Shown here piece after piece: positions 22,245 through 32,776 of a stretch of DNA of 64,000 bases; the first letter of the stretch is position 1; each line of letters opens with the position of its first letter. The translations under genes were made by a program, and so were the position numbers. Below the pieces are notes generated by a model. It was not told where the DNA came from, made no database searches, and saw nothing but the letters and a program-made list of their open reading frames with translations. The DNA lies in the NCBI GenBank assembly GCA_910890315.1, contig CAJVGD010000014.1, positions 434,001 to 498,000 on the forward strand, read 5' to 3'. The stretch comes from Serendipita indica DSM 11827 (lineage: Eukaryota; Basidiomycota; Agaricomycetes; Sebacinales; Serendipitaceae).

Positions 22245-25200
22245 TCAGATTAACGACGCGTGTTGTTGTTGCTGCTGTTGTTGTTGTCCCGCTTGTAGGT
22301 TCGTGTTCGGGAAGGCACCGGTAAACGACGGGATAGTGGCCAGGGTAGGCTTGAACCCAGAGCTGGCGCCACTGAATAGATTCGAGCCCATCGACGAGCC
22401 CTGCTGCATTCCAGTGAATCCTGTCATATTTGGTGCCAATGACGGCATTGGAGGCTGCTGAGCTCCTGTACCGAATTGAGAGCCTCCCGCCATCGATACG
22501 CGGAAAGGATTGATTCCTCCTCCGCCAGTCATCTGCGGTCTCAAACCGACGCCCACTGTACTAGTCGCGCCAGGTGTCGAACCATTTACGCCAAACAACG
22601 ACGCGCCAGTCGTCGTCCCTGTTGCATTCAGGCTGCTCGAGAAAGCGGATATGCCAGTGGGCTGAGAGTTGAGCGCGCCCGATGCTCCGGGTGTCGTCGA
22701 TGTAGGACTGGAGCCACCAGGAAGCGTAAAGCTTGGCAGACTGAGCTGAGAGCCAGAGGTTCCGGTCGCAGTTGAACCAGGTCCGGTGATTGGACTTGTC
22801 GCTGCCGAAGGAGCAGCGCTTGTTGTAGTTGATGAAGGGAGCGATTCGAGTAAAGAGGCTCCAAACGAAGAAGTCGGCTTGAATGGCTTGATGCCCGCAA
22901 ATCCAGTCGCCTGTGGCTGCAGTGGTGAAAATGGCGCAGTTGTGATGATTGAGGGCGTGGTGTTAGACGTCGCTGTCGATGGAGCAAACGAAAGGTTGGA
23001 GAAGCTGTCCGATAGCGCCGTGGTCGACGTCGTTTGAGCCGTAAGATTAGGCACAATCTGTGATGGAGTGCTCGAGGCGGCAGCATCAGGCTTATTGGGG
23101 TCTGAAAGTGCAAAGGCAGAGGCCACGGAGGACATATTCGATGTGGTCGGGTTGGTGCTACCTCCAAGCGCATTGGAAAGCTGGGTCGAGAATGGCTGTT
23201 GAGGAGTCGCATTCAGTTGCTGCGGTTGAGAATTAAAAGCACCCGTCTGCATTGGCTGCATTCCACCGAATGCACCGGTTTGCATAGGTTGCTGTGTTCC
23301 AAAGGCACCAAATGAAAGCTCTCCTAGTGTCGGGGGCTTTGGCACTGGTGGCGGAGACGGTGCCTTTGGTTGACCGAATGGATTGCGCGAGCCCGTCTGA
23401 TGCGATACTACCGGTTTCAGCGCGGGTTCTTTCGAGGTGATCGGCGTCGAGGCTGGTCGATTGATCAACGCCGCAGCAAATGGTGACTGCGAGTTCGTCT
23501 GCTGAGACCCCGCGGCACTCTGAGGGGCAGATGGTGGAGAAAAGTTGAGAGCTGACGCACTACGGGGTTGGCCGTTTGCAAAAGGGAATGCATTCGAGGC
23601 TGTAGGCAGACCCGTGGCTTGTGGCATCAAGATGCTCTGCCGGAACGGATTTGTTCCCGTTGTCTGGGGCACCAAGAAGCCTGTTGGCTGGGGTTGGACC
23701 ATCGGAGTCTGGAACGGTTGCTGGAATGGTACGCCCGTCTGCATCCCCATCTGAGGCATGGGTTGTGCGAATGGCGAGTTGCTCACTTGAGGGAAGGGAT
23801 TCGTGGTGGATTGGAATGGCATGCCCGTCATCTGAGGCTGCATAGCAGGTTGGGAGAACGGGGATGAATTTGCCTGGAAGCCAGTCGGCTGTGCCATCAT
23901 AAATGGCTGTTGAGCTGGCATGCCCGTCATCTGCGGCATCATAGTAGACTGTCTGAACGGATTATATGCAGCCTGTGCATGCTGCTGCTGGAACCAAGTG
24001 GGTGAGTGGCTATCCGTTTGCGGATTGAACATGGTGGGCTGCGATTCTTCGATGGACTGTAGAAGATCGATCGCGGGTTGCAACGAGGCCGGTCTTGGTT
24101 TCTCCTTGGATGTGCTTGCCTCGGGTTGCTTGGGTGCCGAGGTAGTAGCTTGCTCCTTCTCTGTTTATGATAAGTTTAACGCAACCGACAGCGAAGAATA
24201 CGTACGGGTCTGGGGTTTTGCCTTGTTCGGAATTTTGCCGTCGGCTAGCGCCTTGTTCGTCTTATACTCTATCCGATTCTGTTCAAAATTGGGGTCCTGA
24301 AGGTACTCCTCGAGTGCACCGGCTAGTCGTGTAGGGGCCTAGCCAACGGTCAGAGACACAAGCTGGAAGGATACGTCAACTTACATGCCGCAAGTTTGGG
24401 ACGGGCACGTTGAGAAGGTTTGCCAGCTTGCGTGCAATGCTCAGATACTCTACGACGCCTTCGGTCTGCGTACAAAACGACTTGTAGATTCCGAGACTCT
24501 GCTCGGCATCTACCTTGGACATCTCGAAGTAGTGCTCTGGCCTAGGTAAGCACTGGCATGAGGACAGAGGTAGACATACCGAGCACATTGATTACCCCTT
24601 CATTACCAGCTTGGAAGAGAATGAGCAAATCCTTGACGAGAAGCCTCAGCGTCGTGATCGTCAACTCGTCTTCCAGATTATCCATAAAGAACTAGGCAAA
24701 GATGAGCCGCTTATCCGGATGGGAATGATAAGATGCTCACTTTACATTGAAGTAGCGCATCAATCTGTCGTTGAACGCCCCTAGTTTCTCGCAGTAGACC
24801 TTTTTCGACTGTCAATTGCCGCAGCTTTTTTGCGCGGGGTGCACTGCTGGAGGCATTGCTTGGCCGGCCTCCATCCCCTCCGCCGCTCATCCTGTCTTCC
24901 CGGTTGCTCTCATTTTGGATTCGAATGGTGTCATGTCGTAAATCGCGGAACGCTCTTATGCGGGCGTCAAGGTAGGCGGCGTAACTCGCGACATGGCCCG
25001 TGACAAAGTTTCCTGGATAGCAATGAGACTGCTATATGAGCAAATGCCTGAAATGGCTATACCATCATAAATGTGACGAAGCTTGAGGACATCGTTGCTC
25101 GAGCTGGACAAGAAGCCAAGCACGTTGTCCGTATGACCCGTCCGAATCATGGTATGGATCACCAGTAGAGCCTTGTGAACGACCTGTACGTTGTTTAGTC

Positions 25201-25471
25201 GCTGCTTAGCGTTTCACAAGAGACACTGACCACCAGCGTCGGCTCTCGTAGCCTGACAGCGAGCGAAGCAAAGACATCCCGGAGCGAGCTTTCGTCGGAA
25301 TATGTGGCAGCTATGATAGGGTCGAGATACTAGCAGCCATTGGATCAGCCTTGCGGGGCCTACAAATACTCGAGAACGGCCGCTCTGTGGCCTCTAAGCG
25401 CGCACCTTTGCCTTTGGAGCAGCCGATTTTGGCTTACAGGCCAACTTGACGACTTTATCCCAGTGAGACAT
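22245..25471 (-). CDS. Clathrin assembly adaptor AP180/CALM family (ANTH domain)
   Basis: Endocytic adaptor that binds PtdIns(4,5)P2 and clathrin at the plasma membrane. ATG 25471 (MSHWDKVVKLACKPKSAAPKAK) holds the Lys-rich lipid-binding start of the ANTH domain, continuing PIIAATYSDESSLRD, VVHKALLVIHTMIRTGH, HIYDGNFVTGHVASYAAYLD and KVDAEQSLGIYKSFCTQTEG. After about residue 320 the protein becomes a long low-complexity tail, in one exon of about 1.8 kb, rich in Q, P, T and G. It holds five NPF motifs (NPFRQ twice, NPFPQ, NPFGQ, NPFRVS) for EH-domain proteins and more than ten Q/M-x-TG motifs such as PQMTGMP, QPTGF and PMQTGAF, which resemble sites of Ark1/Prk1-family endocytic kinases. It ends in a glutamine run and HASLI. 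Confidence 0.93.
22261..22286. repeat. CAA/CAG (glutamine) repeat in the AP180 tail
   Basis: Nine triplets of ttg or ctg on the plus strand encode a glutamine run just before the AP180 C-terminus. Such tracts often vary in length between strains. Confidence 0.8.
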
Positions 25472-25666
25472 GGACGATAGCGGTGGACAAGGTCGGGTCG
25501 AAGAAACGAATTACCCACACGCCCAGGCGTCCACCCACAAATTCACAGAAAATCACAAAACATGTACAAATATATTCATTTCATGCGGTAGAATGTCCTA
25601 TTTAGACGTTTGGTCCATCTCCGTCCAAAGCTCCTCGTTGATGACGGTAAGGATCAGCGTAGACTG

Positions 25667-26777
25667 TTAGATATCGGAACCCTCCCCACCGTACCGCTTG
25701 GGTAGTTCACCCTTGTCAATGACAGGAAGGAGGGCATCAGAAATAGTCTCGGGCCCGCTCCCTACGACGGACATCTTCTCCCGTGTAGCAGGGGAAAGCA
25801 GCGCCGTAAACGTCCAGAATATCCACGTCAGCACTGCTGGGACGGACACGAAGAATTTCTTGTACTATGGGTCGTTGAGTCACGGGACAATCTGTTTTAA
25901 CAAGCAAGCTCACAAGAAGCTCCGGGTAATAGTCACTAAAGATTTGACTCGCTTGCTTTGCCGCTGCTTTGGAATTGGCTGTCCTACCGCCCATTATACT
26001 GACACCGGCATAGTCTGGTCAGAGTGTCAGAGGGGTATCGCGGGCGGAGCGTCACAACGTACCGTGAACTTGCACCATGCTGTCCACAGTCTCGAAATTG
26101 ATGAGCTGGATCCCGCGTTCCATCAAACCGACCCTCCATCTGCTCGTGTCAGGGAATCCTCTGTTTAGCCTTTGGAACAATACTCACCTCAGAAATTGAT
26201 CCACATCTTTGAATACAATGTTGGGATCCGTCGAGCCGTAAAAATTATAGGTGACAGGACGTCCACCCTTGTCGTGTCCAGCAATGACACCGACTTTGCC
26301 GAACACATCCTCGGGGAAAGACTCGCTGGTGATTCCGTCGACTTTAAAATCCTTTCTCCACTTTAGGGTCGACACTAGCATATCTTTGGCTGCTTCCAAA
26401 TTGCCGGGTCTAAGTGTGATCAGAAGTGGCAATGGTACGACGCGAAGACTCAGGGTCGTACCTTGCACGGACAAACTTGACCAAAACCACGCTTGATTTC
26501 GCCGTAGGTGCAGTTGGTGACAAGTCGACACCCCAGAGGGAGATGGTCTTTCCCTTTTCCGAATAGACCTCTTCTGCGATTTCGGGCAGTTTAGACCGTA
26601 GAAACTTTACACCCTGAATGTCTTGCTCTGAGAATGCCTTTGTGAGCTCGTTCTGGGGTTCTTCAACTTCGGGAACCGTAGTAGACGGTTGCTCAGGAGC
26701 GTGAGCTTCAGCTGTGAGTCCTGTCAGAGATGATAAACGAGGAATGAAACCGCGCAACTTGGTTGTTCTGCTGACAT
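25667..26777 (-). CDS. Sec14-type CRAL-TRIO lipid transfer protein, SFH5-like
   Basis: Predicted phosphatidylinositol transfer protein acting between ER and plasma membrane or other organelles. The CRAL-TRIO N-terminal helices include LVKFVRARPGNLEAAKDML and LKWRKDFKVDGI; the lipid-binding domain has AGHDKGGRPVTYNFYGSTDP, HDYAGVSIMGGRTANSKAAA and QIFSDYYPELLKKFFVSVP, ending PKRYGGEGSDI. The frame upstream of KLRGFIPRLSS has no ATG, so I place the start at ATG 26777 (MSAEQP) with a short first intron (gttgcg...ctgacag, 38 bases) joining to LTAEAHAPEQP; this first exon is the least sure part. It diverges from ERV1, with 90 bases between start codons. Confidence 0.88.
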
Positions 26778-26867
26778 CTTATCAGATAGAGAGGTGGTCG
26801 GGACCAAGTTCCACAATCTTCTATCAACTTGCAAGGGCCGCCGTGCCTTGCTTACTTGACCTCAACA

Positions 26868-27448
26868 ATGACCACTGAACCACCGAAAACAGGACAAAGG
26901 CTGCCTCCTGGCATGGTTATGGGCCCAGACGGGAAACCATGTAAGGCTTGCACCTCGTTGGAGTCTTTTTCGAGCGCGGCGGGGACTAGAACAAGTTGAG
27001 TCAGCTTTCAACATATCGCTCCTATTCCTCATGAAAAATGACAGAGTCAAGAGCAAAACCCTTGACTGCAGCTGGTGTCGCGGGAGCCTCGTTAGCCAAG
27101 GGTCCTTTGGAGTGTCCTCCAGGCTCCGAACAGATTGGACGAGCAACGTGGACATTCTTACACACGGCTGCTGCATACTATCCAGTCAACCCGACACCTC
27201 AGCACCAGCGGTCCATGCTGTCTTTACTGCAATCCCTATCCGTGCTCTATCCATGCAGCTATTGTGCACAACACCTCGGAGGGGAGATGCAAAAGAACCC
27301 ACCAAATGTTTCTGGACGGGCACAATTATCTAAATGGCTCTGCGATGTCCACAACGAGGTGAACGAGCGGTTGGGCAAGGACAAATTCGATTGTTCACGA
27401 GTACTCGAGCGCTGGAAGGATGGGCCAGCAGATGGAAGTTGTGATTAG
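26868..27448 (+). CDS. ERV1: FAD-linked sulfhydryl oxidase Erv1 (ALR family)
   Basis: Mitochondrial intermembrane-space oxidase that reoxidises Mia40 during disulfide relay import. Exons 26868-26994 and 27045-27448 give 176 residues; the junction restores RTKSRAKPL. All three cysteine pairs of the family are visible: the shuttle pair in KPCKACTSLESF, the redox-active pair in YPCSYCAQHL next to FAD, and a CX16C pair (CDVHNEVNERLGKDKFDC). The FAD-binding start RATWTFLHTAAAYYP is also present. No classical presequence is seen, as expected for a protein trapped through its own disulfides. It converges with the mitochondrial uL23 gene, stop to stop 36 bases. Confidence 0.96.
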
Positions 27449-27484
27449 AACCTAACTCGACAATAATGCTATCTTTCCCCGCTC

Positions 27485-28525
27485 TCATAGTTGAAGTCGG
27501 ACACCCTTCTTCTCCTTTGTGAGCTCCTCTACCTCCTTTTGGATAATCTTTGCCCTCTCTTTGCGCTTCTCCAGGACCTTTGCCATGATTTTGGCACGAG
27601 AAGTCGCGAGTCCAGGTCGGAAGACAGTTGCCTTGTCTCCGAGAGCAGTCCGCGGGTGTCTTGTAAGCTCTACCTGCTCGTCGCGCATTCTGGTCCGATC
27701 CTTGAGATAGAAATCAGTCTCCAAGGCCTTTTTCTGCGCAACCCGATCCGGTTTCGCCAGGTCCTCCCACATTTGGGGAGGATAAAAGGGGTCGACGAGA
27801 CCAACCACGGCACGTTTAAAGGTGCCTCCTCTTTCGCGTACTTTTGTCCGCGACTTGCCTATTCGCTTGAATTTACCGATATAATTGTCGGTGCGAATAT
27901 AGGTCGTCTTGACGCCGTACACAAAATACAAGTACGAGCGCAAGTCGTGTTTGGTGAGACTCTTGGGAATCCGGAATGTCGCTTCGTAGGGATTATAAGG
28001 TTGTCCAATGGGGGTGCGGTTTCGGATGAATTGAATGACGATATTCGGGAGATAAATGCGTTTTCCAATGATACGAACGCGTCCACTTCCATATCCCATC
28101 CCCTCTCCAATGTTGAGTACGTCGGGACTATCATCGTCTGGCGCGACTTCTTCCAAGCCTCTGATGCGTGACCTTCTTTCGTACAGTGCTTGACCCCAGA
28201 GGGTAGGACTGTCAAGGTCCTCGCGCGCAGGATACAGATTTCTCAACCGAGCATAGGTATCCTCTTCCGACGCTGTCAGATTCTTCTTAACCTGGTCTCT
28301 GTTTGCCTTTATTCGACGTATACGAACAGCCATTGGCGTCGAACTACGCCGTGCTTCCGCTGCATAGCGAGGCAGCAATTTTGGCGGTTCTTCTGGTGCA
28401 CTGGGAGCCTGCTCCTGCTCCTCGTGGGATAAAGAAGTGGCGTTTAGTTGATTTGCAAGTGCTTTGGTTGTGGATTTCGGCGCCTTAGTCGCGTATCCGC
28501 GTTGCAGGATGCGAATGGCTCTCAT
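27485..28525 (-). CDS. MRPL23: Mitochondrial large-subunit ribosomal protein uL23m
   Basis: Mitoribosomal protein at the polypeptide exit tunnel, uL23 family (yeast Mrp20/MRPL41). Intronless, 346 residues from ATG 28525 (MRAIRILQRGYATKAPKS), a typical presequence with an RGYATKA cleavage-like site. The RNP-type core is KRIYLPNIVIQFIRN, RIPKSLTKHDLRSYLYFVYG and KFKRIGKSRTKVRERGGTFK, and the C-terminus is Lys/Glu-rich (RAKIIQKEVEELTKEKKG). An upstream in-frame ATG at 28567 overlaps the start codon region of the divergent GPATCH1 gene and would hide the presequence, so I prefer 28525. Absence of introns is unusual for this window. Confidence 0.93.
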   Translation of the reverse strand: MRAIRILQRGYATKAPKSTTKALANQLNATSLSHEEQEQAPSAPEEPPKLLPRYAAEARRSSTPMAVRIRRIKANRDQVKKNLTASEEDTYARLRNLYPAREDLDSPTLWGQALYERRSRIRGLEEVAPDDDSPDVLNIGEGMGYGSGRVRIIGKRIYLPNIVIQFIRNRTPIGQPYNPYEATFRIPKSLTKHDLRSYLYFVYGVKTTYIRTDNYIGKFKRIGKSRTKVRERGGTFKRAVVGLVDPFYPPQMWEDLAKPDRVAQKKALETDFYLKDRTRMRDEQVELTRHPRTALGDKATVFRPGLATSRAKIMAKVLEKRKERAKIIQKEVEELTKEKKGVRLQL

Positions 28526-28558
28526 GGTCGACGCCAACTTTTGTTGGCCCTCGCCATC
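28526..28558. promoter_or_regulatory. 33-base divergent intergenic region of uL23m and GPATCH1
   Basis: Only 33 bases separate the two start codons, so transcription of each gene must begin inside or very near the other gene's coding region, or the leaders are extremely short. No TATA box is visible. Confidence 0.5.
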
Positions 28559-31462
28559 ATGGCACATTTGAAGAAACGGTTAGGTCAAGCCGGCGTAGAT
28601 TTAAGCAATCCAAGGCTCAATGAATCATTCGTTCTTGTAAGTTCTTAGATAAATTATCCGACGCCGAGGGCTAACACGAGCCAAGATTGGCACTCCTTTG
28701 CCCCCCCTAGACAAGACAAAAGATGCCAACGAATTTGTTCCATTATGGAAACAAGAGGTTAGAATGCGTTACACGTCTAAATAAGCCTCATGTCGGTGTA
28801 GGTCAGAGACGAACAAGGGAGACGACGCTTGCATGGCGCGTTCACTGGTGGATTCTCAGCTGGCTACTTCAACACGGTCGGATCCAAAGAAGGCACGTAT
28901 CTGAGATCTCTCTGAGCGACCAATGCTGATACAATGTGCAGGATGGACGCCTTCCACCTTTAAATCTTCCAGAAACGATCGCAACAAAGGAAAAACGATG
29001 CGTCCAGAGGATTTCATGGATGATGAGGACCGTGCTGAAATGCAAGAAAGCCGCAAACTAGTCGATATGGATGAGGTTGCCGAAAGCCATCGGGGTCATG
29101 GCATGGCGGTGGACGAGACAGAGTAAGTGGTCTAATCTATCGCGGCAGTTATAATTAAATGCGCTCAAGCACTATCACAGCTGCATTGGCGAACATGCTT
29201 CCACCCGTGAATGAATCGATAGGAGCCCAGCTGCTGAAGAAGATGGGATGGAAACCCGGACAAGGAATAGGTCCAAGACTAACATATGAACAACTCAAGC
29301 GACGCTCCGAGCAAGATGGCACCCCTTTACCGGCAGTCGATGATGCAGAGGCCGTCAAACACACCTATGCACCGCGGGACACCAAATTGTTGACCGTTGT
29401 GCGGAAAGATGACTTTCACGGTCTAGGATATACCCCGGCTGGTAGCCTTCGTGCATCTCAAACAGCGTCTACCTCTAGCGGACCTCGTATCAGCGGTAGG
29501 TACTGTAGAATCGGTTATGGCCGAGTATACTCAATCCTTGATAGCTGGGTTTGGACTGGGTGCCCTCAACGAAGCTGACGAAGATGACTTGGATGTATAC
29601 GACAGTGGACTGACGTCAGGGAGTCGACGTTTGGCATTCGAAGCCGGCGAAGAGGATGAGGATGATCGTAAACCAAGCAAGGCTGATGCACAAGGGGTGA
29701 GCTCTTCAGCCTTCTTTGTCTCCTGATGCCAACACCTTGCAGAGGCCAAAAGTTCAATCAGCGGGCTTTTTCAAGAATGGAGCGCCTCTACTTGGAGGCT
29801 TCGTGGTCGCAGAGGTTCCTGTACCAGCACCACCAACGTGAGCCTTCTTTCTTGCCCTCTTCCTGCTACTAAAAATAGGAAGTTTTGAACCTCCAGTCGT
29901 ACCTCAGTCGTGGAATCCTGATCCAAATCTAGTGTGGAACTCTGAATCTGCGCCACCCACAGGAAATGAACCGATCTCACATCAAGAGTGGAAAAGGGTG
30001 TCTCTGCAGACGAGGTCCGAGAAATACGCTTTCTGTGGTTTAATCTGATAAAGTTCTACAGAGGGGTAAAATACTGGGTGAGACACCGCTTCCAACGGCA
30101 ACTCGATCGATATGGGACTACATTTCTGCCAAAGACCGCGAACGGATCCAAGGGATCAAGGAAAATAAGGATGGAGGAAGCCAACCCACTGCTCCTCCAC
30201 CAGTCTACATCGTGAAAGTGCCTCCAATAGAGCCGGCGACAGCAAAAGCCGCTCTCTTAGGATTTCAACCTTTCAAGGACGATCCCGCAAAACAGTCAAG
30301 ATACACGGCATACCTAAAGGCCCAAGCGTCATCGTCGGCCATAGACCTCCAAGCAGCTCCTGGACAAAGCATTGAGGATTTCAACAATGAACTCGAAAGC
30401 TTCGCAAAGGCCGCTCAGATATTCAAGCCAATGTCGGCTGCCATGCAAAGCCGGTTCAGAACCTCTTCGACAATCGAAGTGGCGAAGAAGCAGCAAGAAG
30501 GTCTCTATCAACCAACTGATGAAGCGTATGCCGCGCACGAGACGAAAGCAGAGCAAGACACAAAAATGGAAGTCGAGGAGACACCGAAGCAGCACGCAGC
30601 AAAGATGGGCATGTTTGGCGCAATGACCCGCGAACAGACAGACTGGCTTCCGATGAAGCTGCTCTGTAAACGGTTCAGGGTTCCCCAACCGAAAATTGCT
30701 GCAGCGGAAGAGGTCGCTGACGATTCAAGCGCCAGCAATTTGTATGGGGCCAGCGTCGAGCAAGAGCCCGTTTCGATGGAGGTGGAAACTTCTTCTGCTT
30801 CTAATGCCATCCGAGTCGTAGCTGCCGGAGAAGGAACAGAGGATGGCGGCAAGCGCGACCTGACCAATATTGGGTTGGGAGAGGATGACACTCAGGGGCG
30901 AGATACTCTAACTTATGAGCGCCCCGGGATGGACATTTTCAAGGCAATTTTTGCAAGCGATGAGGAGAACAGTGATAATGAGGAGGAGAATGTCGACATC
31001 AACGATCTCGCGCGTCCACCAGTCGAAGCCAATACAAAGCCACGGCCCGCGATGCAGATAGTAGAGCCCGTAGATCTTTCCACCTTCAAGCCAGTATTCG
31101 TTTCTCGATCAGGTCGCGACCCGAAACGGGAGGACGGAGAGAAGAAGACGAAGAAAAAGTCTAAACCCCAACCAACAATGTCCTTTATGGATGATGATGA
31201 AGGCGGTCTGACCGTCATACCAACTGCTAAGAAGAGGAAGCGGGACAAAGATGGCGACGCCAGGAGCAGCAAGAAACGAAAAGACAAGGATGAAGCAAAA
31301 TCAACAAGCAAGGCTCCTGTTACCACATACGAAGAGGATGACGACGAGATGTGGGTTGAAAAGGAAATAGTACCCGCCCCTCGGGTCGCACCAAAACCGC
31401 CGGACATGCCAAGCAGAGTCGAAACGACAAACAGGCGACCAAAGGCGGCCGATTTCCTATGA
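28559..31462 (+). CDS. GPATCH1: G-patch domain protein, GPATCH1/TGH-like
   Basis: Spliceosome-associated G-patch protein. ATG 28559 ([17 protein letters not shown]); the DUF1604 head has [20 protein letters not shown] and [20 protein letters not shown]. The G-patch near 29210-29290 reads [20 protein letters not shown]. Further conserved blocks are [48 protein letters not shown] and [20 protein letters not shown], the latter close to RVPQPK. The C-terminal third is acidic and Lys-rich, ending in [10 protein letters not shown]. The intron at 28893-28941 begins with GC rather than GT (see separate entry). Family members act at C-complex remodelling with DHX35 in animals and other fungi; that role is inferred. 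It converges on PMM with 51 bases between stops. Confidence 0.93.
28893..28941 (+). other. GC-AG intron in GPATCH1
   Basis: The exon ends AAAGAAG and the 49-base intron starts gcacgt and ends tgcag. Only this junction gives the conserved VGSKEGWTPSTF; the nearby GT (gtatct) gives a wrong frame. The GC donor is therefore supported by protein conservation, not by transcript data. Confidence 0.75.
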
Positions 31463-31513
31463 GACGCTTGCTTCTGTAGTTAGTTTGGTTGTAAAATCCT
31501 CGCATTTGTTTGA

Positions 31514-32572
31514 CTAGAAGAACAAGTTCCTCAGCTCTCGCATGGTGTCTTCCGGGCTCGTCACGGTATGCCCTATGGTCCTGCTATCCGAAAAGATTTC
31601 GTAGTCGTTTCCGCCCTATTTTCGTGTCAACGAATAGATGAGACAGATTTCAAGCATCGTACCAGATGAGTCTTGTCTCCGAAGAAATGGATCTCGGTGA
31701 ATCCTTCATCCTCAACGTGTCGAAGAGCATACGTCTTGTCCCAACCATGTGGGAAAATGTCAAAGGATAGCTGTCCACCGATGGCGTACGTCAAGGGATA
31801 GTCGGGGAATTTCTCCTTGAGGACCTGCACAAAAGCCGCTCTTACGCCGTGTTTCTAGAAGCACTTAGAAATGACCAAAAATACATTGCAATGGATAATA
31901 CCTTGTCATATTCGAGGAAGTCGAGCCGCTCCTGTTGGCTGTGGCTGGTGAACAGATTTCGCTAAAATGAACAGAGTACGTACGACGCATTTCTCCCTAT
32001 TGGACTGACATTGATCATTCCATTTCTAAATTCGACAAATGTTCCTCTATGAAAGTCAGTTCTGGATGGGTGGCTAAAAGCAAAGGGTACCAACCGCTTG
32101 ATCGGGATGTCCAGGTCTGCGATATAGTGAAGAATAAAGTTGACAAGCGGCTTGTATCTCTCTTCCCCTAGAAACTTGATGAATGATTGGGATTGCAATT
32201 GCTTGCCCATCTTGTATGCAGTCAGTCCGTTCTCCGCGAAAGCGTAGTCGAACATTTCAGTTACTGTGGGTCATTAATGACATTTTATCCGCCTTGTATG
32301 CGTTACATGCCTGGCTGCCCGGTGATGGCGAGCTGCTCGCTGATTTTGACGAGATCAGAACCACCGACAAACCCAATCACGACCTTTTTCCTCAATTCTT
32401 TGAGAAGATCAAGCATTTCTGTGGATACCGACTGGCGAGCGCAGATCAGGGATCCAACGAACGTGGCTGGAGGTGATATTGTACATACCAAGCGAGCTGG
32501 AGTAAGAGTGCCATCTACATCGAATAGCACGAGTGTCTTGAGCGGTCTGTCTGCAAAAGTTGACGTGGCCAT
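31514..32572 (-). CDS. SEC53: Phosphomannomutase
   Basis: Converts mannose-6-phosphate to mannose-1-phosphate for GDP-mannose, glycosylation and GPI anchors, in the cytosol. ATG 32572 ([21 protein letters not shown]) contains the HAD nucleophile motif DVDGTL. Further blocks: [71 protein letters not shown] and [18 protein letters not shown], ending MRELRNLFF. Length and order match the eukaryotic family. Six introns of about 50 bases; the second (32310-32264) uses a GC donor. The substrate-loop arginine in [11 protein letters not shown] is present. The LENG1-like gene lies upstream on the same strand. Confidence 0.95.
32264..32310 (-). other. GC-AG intron in phosphomannomutase
   Basis: The exon ends CAGCCAG and the 47-base intron begins gcatgt and ends cccacag. 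Only this phase gives [15 protein letters not shown]. Using the GT four bases downstream gives a stop at once. Confidence 0.72.
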
Positions 32573-32776
32573 GGTCGAAATGTAGACGTGGAGGGCAAGA
32601 TTTACCGAACCGGTACACTCTCGTCGGTCGCGCTAAATAGCTGCTGCGGAACGTGCGGTTGTATTTGCATTCAATATGCCCAAGAGATACAAAGAAAGAG
32701 CCGAGCGTCGGAGAAAATGCAGCTTCCTCCGCACACTATGCACAAAGCCAAGGCTGGACTGAAAAGGGAAGAAATA

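Noticed and set aside
25013-25062. A GC donor (gcattt) in the AP180 gene
   Set aside because: A normal GT donor 15 bases upstream (gtatag) gives HIYDGNFVTGHV, as in the family, so no GC donor is needed.
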